From positions 722,501-786,500 of the forward strand of contig NZ_CP043538.1 in NCBI RefSeq assembly GCF_000364445.2: DNA of 64,000 bases, in the 5' to 3' direction. Both the position numbers and the translations under genes were made by a program. Source of the stretch: Methylobacterium mesophilicum SR1.6/6. Its GTDB lineage: Bacteria > Pseudomonadota > Alphaproteobacteria > Rhizobiales > Beijerinckiaceae. Shown here piece after piece: positions 28,391-38,653 of the stretch (positions are counted from its first letter, which is position 1; the number at the start of each line of letters is the position of its first letter). Below the pieces are notes generated by a model, which made no database searches, was not told where the DNA came from, and saw only the letters and a program-made list of their open reading frames with translations.

Positions 28391-28598
28391 CGCGAGGATC
28401 CGCAGCCTCCGGCCCGGAAGCTTCCCGGCTGCACGGTGCGTCTATAGCGAGACTTCGTCCGGCTTTCCAGGGCAGCCGGGCCTGCCGGCATCACCGACCC
28501 GGCAGATCCTGCCGGGCGCGCGGCAGCTTCGTCCGCATCGAGGGCCGGCCTCCGCAGAGAAAACGCATATACCGCAGTACTTTGTACGTGAAGCCGGA

Positions 28599-28614
28599 TG
28601 GCGCGTGCCTTGCT
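28599..28614 (+). promoter_or_regulatory. Candidate sigma-54 promoter of fliK
   Basis: TGGCGC-N5-TTGCT matches the sigma-54 -24/-12 consensus TGGCAC-N5-TTGCA with GG and GC exactly 10 nt apart. It lies 26 bp before the fliK ATG, which leaves a short leader that still includes the GGAGAGGAG ribosome site. A FlbD-type sigma-54 activator is encoded at 35363. Confidence 0.65.
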
Positions 28615-28640
28615 GCGAGGCAGGCGGAGAGGAGCCCGGC

Positions 28641-30263
28641 ATGGCAAGCGGTGCGGCGGATCGGTTGGATGTCACCGCGGGGATTCCGTCCGCGCGGAGT
28701 CCGTCCACGCGATCGAGCTGGGAGGCAGCGGGCGTCGAGGCCCGGTCCGGCACGTCCGCGCAGGACCGCTTCGGCGCGGCCTTGAACGCCGCGCAGGCGC
28801 AGGACGACGCGGCGGCGACCCGGGCCCGGGCGGCGAGCCAGCGCGACGCGGCGGCGACGACGCAGGCCCGGCAGGCGCTCCAGCGTGATCAGGCCGACGT
28901 GAGCCGCGCGGCGTCGGCGCGCGCGCGGGATTCCTCCGTCCAGGCCGACGCCCGGGCCTCTGACCTTCGGGCCGACGCCGCCAAGCCGGCGACCGGTGCG
29001 CCGGTTCGCCCACAGAGCATCGCGCAGGTGGGCGCGCCGTCCGCCCAGGCCGGCGCGCCGGCGGACAAGAAGGACACGACGGCCATACCGCAGCCCGGTC
29101 CCACGGAGCGAACCGCCGCGCCGCCCTCCGAGGCGACCGCGCCGGCCCGGGAAGCGGCCGCCGCTCCCGCCGCCGCCGACACCCAAGCCACGGCCCAGAC
29201 CGACTCGGAGATGTCATCGCAACAGGCCGACGCCAACCAGCCGCAGACGCCTGATCCGGTCCCAACACCGGTGATTGCTGATCCGGCTGCCGCGCTCCTC
29301 GCCCTGCTCGCGACCCTGGGCGAAGGCGGCCCGGTCCGCACGGCCGTCGCTGCGACCGATGCCACCGAGACCGGTTCGGAAGACGCCCCCGCGGACGGGT
29401 CGGTCAGCCCACCGAAGGCGGGCGGCGCAGGTCCATCCCTCCCGGCCCTATCGGGTCTGCCGACCGGTGGCGCGGCGAGTGGCCTTCCCGCGAACCAGGC
29501 GGCTGCGCCTGGAACCGCCGCGACGACCCCCGTGGCTGCGGTTCAGGGCAAGGCCGGCAAGGGCGCCGCGCCCGTCGAGGCCGCTCCGGCCGCGTCGGGC
29601 GACGCCGCCGAAACCGCCGCCACCAAGGGCACGGATTTTCTCGCGGCCCTGGCCGAGGCCAGCCAGGATGGCGGTCAGAGCCTCGCGGCGGGTCCGGCCG
29701 CCACCCCCCAGGGAGCGCCGCCTGTCCAGGGCTCGCCGCCGCCGACCGGCCCCACGGCGGCGTCCGCCGGGCCTTCGGCCACTGGACAGGCCGCCGCGAC
29801 GCCGCAGACCGCCGCGCCGGTTCAGACGGAGGCCGCCATCCCCATCGGGCAGGTGCCGATGGCCATCGGCCTGCGCTCCCTCGGCGGCTCGAACGAGTTC
29901 CAGATCCGGCTCGACCCGGCCGAGCTCGGGCGGATCGACGTCAAGCTCGCGATCGATAAGGCGCACGGCACGGTCATGACCCACCTCGTGGTCGACCGGC
30001 CCGAGACCCTGGCGATGCTCCAGCGCGACGCCGGCCAGTTGCAGCAGGCCCTGTCCCAGGCCGGCCTCGACCCCTCGGGCGGCGGCCTCAACCTGTCGCT
30101 GCGCGGCGACGGCAGCGCCCAGGGTGGCGGCGGCAGCCAGCAGGACAACGCGCCCCGCGGCGGCGCGGTCTCATGGAACCGGGATCAGGCCGAGGCGCCG
30201 CAGGAGATCATCGCCCCGACCCGGTGGCTGCGCGGCTACGGCGGCGTCGACATCCGGATCTAG
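28641..30263 (+). CDS. fliK: Flagellar hook-length control protein FliK
   Basis: 540-residue secreted ruler that sets hook length and switches export specificity. Residues 1 to about 390 are low-complexity, rich in Ala, Gln, Pro and Asp, as FliK rulers are. The C-terminal Flg_hook domain begins near IGQVPMAIGLRSLGGSNEFQ and contains IRLDPAELGRIDVKLAID and VVDRPETLAMLQRDAGQLQQ. GGAGAGGAG precedes ATG 28641. Followed by flgD, which acts at the same hook-assembly step. Probably sigma-54 dependent. Confidence 0.9.
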   Translation: MASGAADRLDVTAGIPSARSPSTRSSWEAAGVEARSGTSAQDRFGAALNAAQAQDDAAATRARAASQRDAAATTQARQALQRDQADVSRAASARARDSSVQADARASDLRADAAKPATGAPVRPQSIAQVGAPSAQAGAPADKKDTTAIPQPGPTERTAAPPSEATAPAREAAAAPAAADTQATAQTDSEMSSQQADANQPQTPDPVPTPVIADPAAALLALLATLGEGGPVRTAVAATDATETGSEDAPADGSVSPPKAGGAGPSLPALSGLPTGGAASGLPANQAAAPGTAATTPVAAVQGKAGKGAAPVEAAPAASGDAAETAATKGTDFLAALAEASQDGGQSLAAGPAATPQGAPPVQGSPPPTGPTAASAGPSATGQAAATPQTAAPVQTEAAIPIGQVPMAIGLRSLGGSNEFQIRLDPAELGRIDVKLAIDKAHGTVMTHLVVDRPETLAMLQRDAGQLQQALSQAGLDPSGGGLNLSLRGDGSAQGGGGSQQDNAPRGGAVSWNRDQAEAPQEIIAPTRWLRGYGGVDIRI

Positions 30264-30358
30264 GGCATTGGACGCGGGACGCGGCCCCCGGCCCTCCTGC
30301 AAGGCAACGACTTTGACGCGCGGACAGCGCGGACCGACCTGGCACGGGAGAGAGCAGC

Positions 30359-31045
30359 GTGACGACCGGCATATCGAGCACCACAGCCACTACGGCCACG
30401 GCGGCATCCTCGGCGGCCAGCAGCGGCAACGCCACCGAGATCGCCAGCAACTTCACGCAGTTTCTGACGCTGCTCACCACGCAGCTCAAGAACCAGAACC
30501 CCCTCGACCCGATGGACACCAACCAGTTCACGCAGCAGCTGGTGCAGTTCGCCGGCGTCGAGCAGCAGCTCAAGACCAACGACCGGCTCGACAGCATCCT
30601 GAGCGCGTCTCAATCCGCGAGCTCGGCCTCGGCCACCAGCTACATCGGCAAGACCATCACGGCGGACGGCAGCACGTCGCAGTTATCCAACGGCTCGGCC
30701 TCGTGGAGTCTGACCCCGGCCCGCGCCGCCTCGAAGGCCGTGATCACGATCCTGGACTCGAAGAACAACGTCGTGGCCACGCAGACCACGTCGCTGGCCG
30801 CCGGAAGCCAGACCTACACGTGGAACGGCAAGACCTCGGCCGGCCTCACCTCGGCGGCCGGCAATTATTCCATCAAGGTCTCGGCCACCGACGCCACGGG
30901 CGCCAGCGTCGCCGTCGACACGAGCCTGACCGGCACGGTGGACGAGGTCGATCTCAGCGGAACGACGCCGATCCTGATGATCGGCTCGCAGAAAGTGCCC
31001 CTGTCCAGCGTGCAGACCATCGGGTTGTCCACAAGTGGCACTTAA
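30359..31045 (+). CDS. flgD: Flagellar hook capping protein FlgD
   Basis: 228-residue scaffold for hook assembly, exported by the flagellar system. The conserved N-terminus is seen as FTQFLTLLTTQLKNQNPLDPMDTNQFTQQLVQFAGVEQQLKTND. Then follow a tudor-like part and an FnIII-like part with TYTWNGKTSAG and GNYSIKVSATDATG. GTG start at 30359 after GGGAGAGAG. About 95 bp after fliK, likely the same transcript. Confidence 0.94.
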   Translation: MTTGISSTTATTATAASSAASSGNATEIASNFTQFLTLLTTQLKNQNPLDPMDTNQFTQQLVQFAGVEQQLKTNDRLDSILSASQSASSASATSYIGKTITADGSTSQLSNGSASWSLTPARAASKAVITILDSKNNVVATQTTSLAAGSQTYTWNGKTSAGLTSAAGNYSIKVSATDATGASVAVDTSLTGTVDEVDLSGTTPILMIGSQKVPLSSVQTIGLSTSGT

Positions 31046-31068
31046 CGAATCACATCCGAGTGACTCGC

Positions 31069-31083
31069 TTCAACATCTCTTAA
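31069..31083. promoter_or_regulatory. CtrA-like site upstream of sciP
   Basis: TTCA-N7-TTAA, one mismatch to the palindromic CtrA consensus TTAA-N7-TTAA, ending 53 bp before the sciP ATG. sciP is a known CtrA target in Caulobacter. Confidence 0.5.
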
Positions 31084-31136
31084 GCGGGCGCAAGTACATT
31101 CAACGCTCGACAGGTCAGTCGAGTGTAGAGCGTATC

Positions 31137-31412
31137 ATGACCGAACCGAGCCGCCCGAGAGTGAAGTACGTGATCGGGCCCGACGGCAGCCCCCTGACGA
31201 TCGCGGACCTCCCGCCGCCGAGCACCCGCCGCTGGGTGATCCGCCGCAAGGCCGAGGTCGTAGCCGCCGTGCGCGGCGGTCTCCTCAGCCTGGAGGAGGC
31301 CTGCAAGCGCTACACCCTGACCACCGAGGAATTCCTGAGCTGGCAGTTCTCGATTGACCAGCACGGGCTCGCCGGCCTTCGGACGACGCGGATCCAGCAT
31401 TACCGGCACTGA
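31137..31412 (+). CDS. sciP: CtrA inhibitor SciP (DUF1153)
   Basis: 91-residue DNA-binding protein that in Caulobacter binds CtrA and blocks activation of CtrA-dependent promoters. The sequence is highly typical: PRVKYVIGPDGSPLTIADLP, then RRWVIRRKAEVVAAVRGGLL, and a helix-turn-helix SLEEACKRYTLTTEEFLSWQ. ATG 31137 gives the family length; the frame is open further upstream into the flgD stop region but without homology. Sits between hook genes and the fliF operon. Confidence 0.93.
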   Translation: MTEPSRPRVKYVIGPDGSPLTIADLPPPSTRRWVIRRKAEVVAAVRGGLLSLEEACKRYTLTTEEFLSWQFSIDQHGLAGLRTTRIQHYRH

Positions 31413-31490
31413 GCCACGGCGTTTCCGCCGCGTCCCCCGTTCCGGACCGCCGCGGCAGTGCCTGGACCGACGGAATGGTCTCCCTCACGA

Positions 31491-31520
31491 AGCCGCGTCC
31501 GCACCCCGGGCGCGGCTTTT
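31491..31520 (+). terminator. Rho-independent terminator of sciP
   Basis: An 11-bp stem with one G-U pair (AGCCGCGTCCG / CGGGCGCGGCT), 5-nt loop, ending in a four-T run, about 80 bp after sciP and upstream of the fliF leader. Confidence 0.75.
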
Positions 31521-31550
31521 CGCGTTCCGGGCCGCCGTCGAGGCCCGGCA

Positions 31551-31565
31551 TTAACGCCCCGCTAA
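31551..31565. promoter_or_regulatory. CtrA-like site upstream of fliF
   Basis: TTAA-N7-CTAA, one mismatch to TTAA-N7-TTAA, 73 bp before the fliF start and just past the sciP terminator. The fliF operon is CtrA-regulated in Caulobacter. Confidence 0.5.
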
Positions 31566-31638
31566 CCACGTCCTGGGCAAATTCTGCCGGGCGGGCCGCA
31601 GGGGCCCGCCCCGCGTTTCGAGTGCAGCGAACCCTCCC

Positions 31639-33270
31639 GTGAAGCCGGTCCTCGATCTCGTCACGAAGCTCGGACCGGCCCGGATCGCCGCCATGGCGGC
31701 CGTGACCCTGACGCTGATCGGCTTCTTCGCCTTCATCATCCTTCGGGTCTCGCGCCCCGACCTGGGCGTGCTGTTCTCCGACCTGTCGATGCAGGATTCG
31801 GCCGCCGTCGTCCGCGAACTCGACAGCCGCGGCATCCGCTACGAGACCAAGGGCGACGCCGGTCAGACCATCATGGCGCCGCGTGCCGACCTCGCGAAGC
31901 TGCGCATGGACCTCGCCGGCAAGGGCCTGCCGGTGCAGGGTGGCGTCGGGTACGAGATCTTCGACAAGGGCGACGCGTTCTCGTCCACAAACTTCGTGCA
32001 GAACGTGAACCACCTGCGCGCCCTCGAGGGCGAGCTCGCCCGCTCGATCCGGGCGATCGGCCGGGTCCAGGCCGCCCGCGTCCATCTCGTGCTGCCGGAG
32101 CGCCGCCTGTTCGAGCGCGACCGGGAGACCCCGAGCGCCGCCATTGTGCTGAAGCTCATGGGAGACCTCGATGCCGGGCAGGTCCGGGCGATCCGCCACC
32201 TCGCGGCCTCCGCGGTGGAGGGCCTGAAGCCCGACCGCGTCTCCATCGTGGACGAGCGCGGCCGGCTGCTCGCCGACGGCGCGAAGGGTGCCGAGGCCGA
32301 CGCCGCCAGCGGGTTCGAGGACCGGCAGGTCGGCCTGGAGCGGCGCCTGCGCGGCCAGATCGAGGACGTGGTCGCCGGCATCGTCGGCCCGGGCCGGGCC
32401 CGCGTCCAGGTCAATGCCGAACTCGACCTTAACCGGATCGAGAGCCGCTCCGAGACCTTCGATCCCGAGAGCCGGGTGGTCCGCTCCGCCCAGACCCGCA
32501 CCGAGTCGGCGCTGACCGCCAACGCCGACGGGCAGGTCAGCGTCGGCAACGAGCTGCCGGGCGCGAACGGTGGCGACAAGGCGCCGGCGCCGAAGGACGC
32601 GACCAACAAGAACGAGGAGACCACGAACTACGAGATCTCCCGCGTCACCAAGACGGAGATCGCCGAGGGCGGCCGGATCAAGCGCCTGTCGGTGGCGGTG
32701 GTGGTCGACGGCGTCTACGCCACCGCGCCCGACGGGAAGCAGACCTACAGCCCGCGCGCGCCCGCCGAGATCGAGCGGATCACCGCGCTCGTGCGCAGCG
32801 CCGTCGGCTTCGACAAGGCGCGCGGCGACCAGATCGAAGTGGTCAACCTGCGCTTCGCCGAGGCCCCGAGCGTGCCGCAATTCACCGAGCCGACGCTGAT
32901 GCAGTCGCTGCTCGCGCCCACCAAGGAGGACGTGTTGCGCATGGCCGAGCTCGCCGTGCTCGCGCTCCTCACATTGATCGTCCTGCTGACGGTGGTGCGG
33001 CCGCTGGTGCGGCAGGTGCTGGCGCCGGTGCCGGCGCCGCCATCGCTCGCCGGCCCCGGGATCAGCCTGCCCGGCGACGCGGCCGTGACCGTGAGCCCCG
33101 GCGGGACCGTCACGGTCATCGACCGCGACAACCCGACCGCCCGGCTGATGGAGTTCGCCAAGATCAACGGCCAGGTCCAGGCCGAGACGGTCCAGCGCGT
33201 CGTCGACATGGTCCGGGCGAGCCCGTCCGAGACCGTCGAGGTGCTGCGCACCTGGATCCAGGAAGAGTGA
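31639..33270 (+). CDS. fliF: Flagellar MS-ring protein FliF
   Basis: 543-residue inner-membrane protein that forms the MS ring. First helix at about residues 15-37 (AAMAAVTLTLIGFFAFIIL). Then come the ring-building motifs: LGVLFSDLSMQDSAAVVREL, then the conserved NFVQNVNHLRALEGELARSI and RVQAARVHLVLPER. A second helix lies near 435-455, followed by the FliG-binding tail. GTG start at 31639; ribosome site weak. First gene of a Caulobacter-like fliF-fliG-fliH-fliN-flbD operon. Confidence 0.94.
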   Translation: MKPVLDLVTKLGPARIAAMAAVTLTLIGFFAFIILRVSRPDLGVLFSDLSMQDSAAVVRELDSRGIRYETKGDAGQTIMAPRADLAKLRMDLAGKGLPVQGGVGYEIFDKGDAFSSTNFVQNVNHLRALEGELARSIRAIGRVQAARVHLVLPERRLFERDRETPSAAIVLKLMGDLDAGQVRAIRHLAASAVEGLKPDRVSIVDERGRLLADGAKGAEADAASGFEDRQVGLERRLRGQIEDVVAGIVGPGRARVQVNAELDLNRIESRSETFDPESRVVRSAQTRTESALTANADGQVSVGNELPGANGGDKAPAPKDATNKNEETTNYEISRVTKTEIAEGGRIKRLSVAVVVDGVYATAPDGKQTYSPRAPAEIERITALVRSAVGFDKARGDQIEVVNLRFAEAPSVPQFTEPTLMQSLLAPTKEDVLRMAELAVLALLTLIVLLTVVRPLVRQVLAPVPAPPSLAGPGISLPGDAAVTVSPGGTVTVIDRDNPTARLMEFAKINGQVQAETVQRVVDMVRASPSETVEVLRTWIQEE

Positions 33271-33295
33271 CGCGTAGGGATTCGAGGGCAGCACG

Positions 33296-34351
33296 ATGGC
33301 GGCGGGAGCACTAGGTCTGGCGAACACCCTGACGGCCGTGGGCGGCGATTCGTTCGCGTCGATGCCCGGCCCGCAGCGCGCCGCCGCGCTCCTCCTGATG
33401 CTCGGTGAGGAGGAAGGCGCGCCGATCTGGCAGATGCTGGAAGAGGAGGAGATCAAGAAGGTCAGCCACGCCATGGTCCAGCTCGGGACGCTGGAGGCGG
33501 CGACGGTCGAGAAGCTGATCATCGAGTTCGTGACGAAGCTCGGCAACAGCGGCGGCATCTCGTCGAACTTCGAGCGGACCGAGGCGCTGCTCCTGAAGAT
33601 CTTCCCGAGCGATCAGGTCTCGCTGATCATGGCGGAGATCAAGGGCGCCTCCGGCAAGCGCGTCTGGGCCTCGATCGCCCAGGTGGACCCGGAGATCCTC
33701 GCCTCGTTCCTGCGCAACGAGTACCCGCAGACCGTCGCGGTCGTGCTCTCGCGGGTGCGGGCCGACTACGCCGCCAAGGTGCTCACCATCCTGCCCGAGG
33801 ATTTCGCCATCGATTGCCTCAACCGGATGCTGCGCATGGAGACGGTGCAGAAGGAGGCCCTGCGCCACATCGAGGAGACGCTGCGGGTCGAGTTCGTCTC
33901 GACCATCGCGCAGACCCAGCGCCGCGACGCGCACGAGATGATGGCCGACGTGTTCAATGCCTTCGACCGGCAGACGGAGGGCCGCTTCCTCGCTGCCCTC
34001 GACCAGGCGAACCGCGGCTCGGCCAAGCGCATCCGCGAGCTGATGTTCACCTTCGAGGATCTGCTGAAGCTCGATCCGGGCAGCGTCCAGACCCTGATGC
34101 GCCAGGTCGACAACGAGACCCTGTGCCGCGCGCTCAAGGGCGGCAACGAGACGACCCGGGGCTTCTTCATGAAGCAGATGTCGGCCCGCGCCGCCAAGAA
34201 CCTCACCGACGAGATGGCCTCCCTCGGCCCGGTCCGCCTCAAGGAGGTGGATGAGGCGCAGGCCAGGATGACCGAGATCGCCAAGGACCTCGCCGAGAAG
34301 GGCGAGATCATGATCGCCAAGAATAGCGCCGAGGAGGAGCTGGTCTATTGA
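33296..34351 (+). CDS. fliG: Flagellar motor switch protein FliG
   Basis: 351-residue rotor protein coupling the MS ring to torque generation. N-terminal domain GPQRAAALLLMLGEEEGAPI, middle-domain EHPQ-like motif present as NEYPQTVAVVLSRV, and a C-terminal torque helix FTFEDLLKLDPGSVQTLMRQ with conserved charged residues. Starts 26 bp after fliF. Confidence 0.95.
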   Translation: MAAGALGLANTLTAVGGDSFASMPGPQRAAALLLMLGEEEGAPIWQMLEEEEIKKVSHAMVQLGTLEAATVEKLIIEFVTKLGNSGGISSNFERTEALLLKIFPSDQVSLIMAEIKGASGKRVWASIAQVDPEILASFLRNEYPQTVAVVLSRVRADYAAKVLTILPEDFAIDCLNRMLRMETVQKEALRHIEETLRVEFVSTIAQTQRRDAHEMMADVFNAFDRQTEGRFLAALDQANRGSAKRIRELMFTFEDLLKLDPGSVQTLMRQVDNETLCRALKGGNETTRGFFMKQMSARAAKNLTDEMASLGPVRLKEVDEAQARMTEIAKDLAEKGEIMIAKNSAEEELVY

Positions 34352-34959
34352 GCCCCCAGACCGCCCGGAGCGCGAAGCCGTTCCTGTTCGAGACCGACTT
34401 CCGCAGCGGCCGCCCGAGCGCCGAGGCGCAGCGCGTCGCCGAGGCCTCCGCCCGCGCCGAGGCGGAGGCGCATGCCCGCGGCCTTCAGGAGGGCCGTGCC
34501 CAGGCCGAGGCGCAGGCGCAGGGTCGGCTCGCCGACGCGATGACCCGGCTGGCGCTGGCCGCCGCGGGCCTCCTCGCCCAGGCCGATGCCCGGGACGCCG
34601 AGCGCGAGGCGCAGGCCGTCGAGGTCGCCATGCTGATCGCCCGCAAGGTCGCGGGCGACGCCCTCGACGCCGCCCCGCTGGCCGGCATCGGCGAGGCCGC
34701 GCGGACGGCGCTCCAGCACCTGCGCGGCGTGCCCCACCTCGTGGTGCGCGTGCATGACGGCCTCGTGGAGGAGGCCGAGACCCTGGTGAAGCGCCTCGCC
34801 CGCGAGCGCGGCTACGAGGGTCGCCTCGTGGTCCTGGGCGACCCCGACATGGCGGCGGGCGATGCCCGCATCGAGTGGGCGGATGGCGGCATCGTGCGCG
34901 AGCGCGCCCGCATCGAGGCGTCCGTCCTCGACGCCCTCGGCCTGGCCCCGAGCCCCTGA
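34348..34959 (+). CDS. fliH: Flagellar assembly protein FliH (FlbE-type)
   Basis: 203-residue regulator of the export ATPase FliI. The N-terminal half is a long Ala/Glu/Arg/Gln coiled coil (ASARAEAEAHARGLQEGRAQ). The C-terminal half has FliH/V-ATPase stator-like features, including VEVAMLIARKVAGDAL and DARIEWADGGIVRE. The TTG start at 34348 overlaps the fliG stop, implying coupled translation. Position between fliG and fliN matches flbE of Caulobacter. fliI is not in the window. Confidence 0.85.
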   Translation: MSPQTARSAKPFLFETDFRSGRPSAEAQRVAEASARAEAEAHARGLQEGRAQAEAQAQGRLADAMTRLALAAAGLLAQADARDAEREAQAVEVAMLIARKVAGDALDAAPLAGIGEAARTALQHLRGVPHLVVRVHDGLVEEAETLVKRLARERGYEGRLVVLGDPDMAAGDARIEWADGGIVRERARIEASVLDALGLAPSP

Positions 34960-34969
34960 AGGAACCCGG

Positions 34970-35302
34970 ATGTCCGACGATTTCAGCCTGCCCCAGCTCG
35001 GCGACCACGACCCGGACTACGTGGGCGACTCGATCCGCGACGCGCCCACGACCCCGAAGACCGCCTCCGACCTGGAGCAGCTCTTCGACGTGCCCGTGAT
35101 GGTCTCGGCGGTGCTGGGCTCTGCCCGGATGCCGATCGGCGACCTGCTCCGGCTGGCGCCGGGGGCCGTGCTCGAACTCGACCGCAAGGTCGGCGAGGCG
35201 ATCGACGTGTTCGTCAACAACCGGCTGGTGGCCCGCGGCGAGGTCGTCCTCGTCGAGGACCGGCTCGGGGTGACGATGACCGAGATCGTCAAGGGTGAAT
35301 GA
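34970..35302 (+). CDS. fliN: Flagellar motor switch protein FliN
   Basis: 110-residue C-ring protein. A short acidic N-terminus precedes the SpoA domain: LFDVPVMVSAVLGSARMPIG, then LLRLAPGAVLELDRKVGEAI, DVFVNNRLVARGEVVLVEDR and LGVTMTEIV. AAGGAACCC precedes ATG 34970. Normal length. Confidence 0.95.
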   Translation: MSDDFSLPQLGDHDPDYVGDSIRDAPTTPKTASDLEQLFDVPVMVSAVLGSARMPIGDLLRLAPGAVLELDRKVGEAIDVFVNNRLVARGEVVLVEDRLGVTMTEIVKGE

Positions 35303-35362
35303 GATGTCGGCAGCGGCGCCGGTGACGGCCGACCGCGCCTCGCGCTTTGAGAGGGACGAACC

Positions 35363-36724
<1,362 letters not shown>

Positions 36725-36779
36725 GCAGACGGCGCGCCGATCCGGCGTGCCAGTCCGAGCCGCGCGGGCCGGGTCGGAC

Positions 36780-37064
36780 CTAGCGCCGCCGGCCCTGCGC
36801 GGCCTTGTCGTCCGCGTTCTGAACCGCGAAAGCCTGTTCGAGCTTGCGGAGCGACTGGTAGCGGGCGACGTCCCCCTCGATGTCGCGGATCGTTTCCTCG
36901 ACGAGATGTCGCTGGAGGGCCACGCGCGGATCGCCGGGGGACAGCGCCTCGCGCTCCTGCAGGCGGAGCACGGCCTGCCGCACGACGGAGTAGACCGCCT
37001 CGCGCTCCTCCCGGGTCATCGAGGGCTGGATCGCCTTCGCGACGAGATCGGAGAAATCCGACAT
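36780..37064 (-). CDS. Conserved-looking hypothetical protein, helical
   Basis: 94 residues, almost entirely predicted helix, rich in Arg, Glu and Gln, with no signal sequence or Cys. Segments MTREEREAVYSVVRQAVLRL and LVEETIRDIEGDVARYQSLR look like paired amphipathic helices. No family recognised. Strong third-position G/C bias supports coding. Convergent with flbD, so a flagellar role is only a guess. Confidence 0.65.
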   Translation of the reverse strand: MSDFSDLVAKAIQPSMTREEREAVYSVVRQAVLRLQEREALSPGDPRVALQRHLVEETIRDIEGDVARYQSLRKLEQAFAVQNADDKAAQGRRR

Positions 37065-37167
37065 GGACGGTTAGACTTCGCTCTTCCACCGGGCCGCCCG
37101 GACCGCCGGGCCGCCTCCCTCTACAGACGAGGCCGCGCGGGATCCAGATCCCGCGCGCGGCAGCGGC

Positions 37168-38475
37168 CTACATCCGCTGGTCGCGGATGCCCGCGATCAG
37201 GAGGGAGGACGAGCTCCAGATCACCAGGAAGCAGAAGAACGACACGATCAGGGTGTGCCACCGCTCGGGATAGAGGCTGTCGGTGGGCAGGACCGGTGGC
37301 ACGAAGGTCGCCAGGAAGATGTGCTGCTTCGTCGCCGAGACCCGGGCCCGGTCGAGCAGCATGCGGGCCGATTCCTCCAGCTTCTCGGCGATGGTCCGCT
37401 CGACCATCAGCCCCTCGTACTGGACCAGTGCCTCGGTCAGGTTCTGGCCGCCCGCCGTGCTGGCATTGGTCAATTCGGCCTGCAGTGTCTTCATCTGCTG
37501 CTCGATGGCCGCGACGTTGGAGACCAGGACCTGGATCGAGCGGGACCGCTCGTCGAGGTTCGATCCCCGCAGGACCTGCAGCTCGTTCTCGGCCTTCAGC
37601 TTGTCCTTCCGCAGGAGCATCATGGTGGTCATCGTCCCCTCGGCCGTCTTGACCGGGTCGATCACGCCCCATTGATTGCGGAAGTTCTGCAGCGCGAGAT
37701 GGGCCTGGCGGAGCCGATCCTGGGCGGTCTTGGCGTCGGATTCCGCCTGAGTCACCATGTCGGCCTGCGCGCGCTTCGAGATGTCGTTGATCAGCGCCTC
37801 GGCGCGCTTCACGACCTCGCGGGCGATGGTCAGGGCGTCCTCGGGCGTGAAGGCCCGGACCGACAGGCGGATCACGCCCGAGATCGAGTCGATATGCGCG
37901 TCGACGTGCTTGCGCCAGTATTTGGTGAGATCCTCGATCGGGTCGTTCGCGCTGAAGCGTGCCCAGAAATCCCCTTCGCGGCGCGAGAACATCTTCGAGA
38001 TGCCGATGCTCTTCTCCAGAGCCTCGACCATGGTCTGGCTGGTGATGTAGTCGCGGACGATGAAGCTGTCCTGGCTGTTGTGCTTCTGGATCAGGTTCGT
38101 GAACTGACCCAGCGCGATGTTCTCCATCGGCTCGACGTTGCCGCGCACGGCGAACTGGGCCTCGGCGATGTACTGGTTGGACGCGAAGGCGAACAGGTAC
38201 AAACCGACCACGAGGGTCGGAAGCAGCACGAACAGGCTGACGCGGCGGATCAGCCGGGACGCGTAGCTCGATGTATCCTCCCGGCGCGGGCGCAGGCCCG
38301 GCAGCCGCGTCCAGTCCAGGCGAGACCGGACCGAGGCGACCAGCGCCCGGGCCGTACGCTTCTCCGGCACGGGCCGGATCGTCTCCGCGCTGCGCCGGAG
38401 TTCGGGCAGCGGCGAGGCGGTGAACGTCACGAGTTCGGCTTCGCGCGTGTCGTCCTTGACGTCGTCGAAGTTCAT
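37168..38475 (-). CDS. Polysaccharide co-polymerase / capsule export inner-membrane protein (KpsE/BexC-like)
   Basis: 435-residue membrane protein. One helix at about 79-100 (LFVLLPTLVVGLYLFAFASN) and one near 405-428 bracket a large periplasmic part with long coiled-coil regions (residues 230-350). This is the layout of KpsE, BexC and related proteins linked to ABC-dependent capsule export or chain-length control. YIAEAQFAVRG after the first helix is typical. No ABC transporter, Wza-like pore or glycosyltransferase is adjacent, so the pathway is unknown. Confidence 0.8.
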   Translation of the reverse strand: MNFDDVKDDTREAELVTFTASPLPELRRSAETIRPVPEKRTARALVASVRSRLDWTRLPGLRPRREDTSSYASRLIRRVSLFVLLPTLVVGLYLFAFASNQYIAEAQFAVRGNVEPMENIALGQFTNLIQKHNSQDSFIVRDYITSQTMVEALEKSIGISKMFSRREGDFWARFSANDPIEDLTKYWRKHVDAHIDSISGVIRLSVRAFTPEDALTIAREVVKRAEALINDISKRAQADMVTQAESDAKTAQDRLRQAHLALQNFRNQWGVIDPVKTAEGTMTTMMLLRKDKLKAENELQVLRGSNLDERSRSIQVLVSNVAAIEQQMKTLQAELTNASTAGGQNLTEALVQYEGLMVERTIAEKLEESARMLLDRARVSATKQHIFLATFVPPVLPTDSLYPERWHTLIVSFFCFLVIWSSSSLLIAGIRDQRM

Positions 38476-38653
38476 CCGCTCATTGTTCCTGGATCTGCGC
38501 CGGTCCCGCTGCTGCGGCGCCGGCCGAAGACGGCCCGTGCGCGTTACCGGCTTCCTGTTCTTTTAGGCCCTTTTTATGGCGTTCGCCCTGGCCGCCGTAC
38601 CGCGGCGACGGGCGACGTAGCCCGGCCCGTCTATCGCGGCCTACAGTCTCTGG

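Noticed and set aside
31285..33558. A 757-codon antisense frame over fliF
   Set aside because: Shadow of fliF with no domain or signal and no ribosome site.
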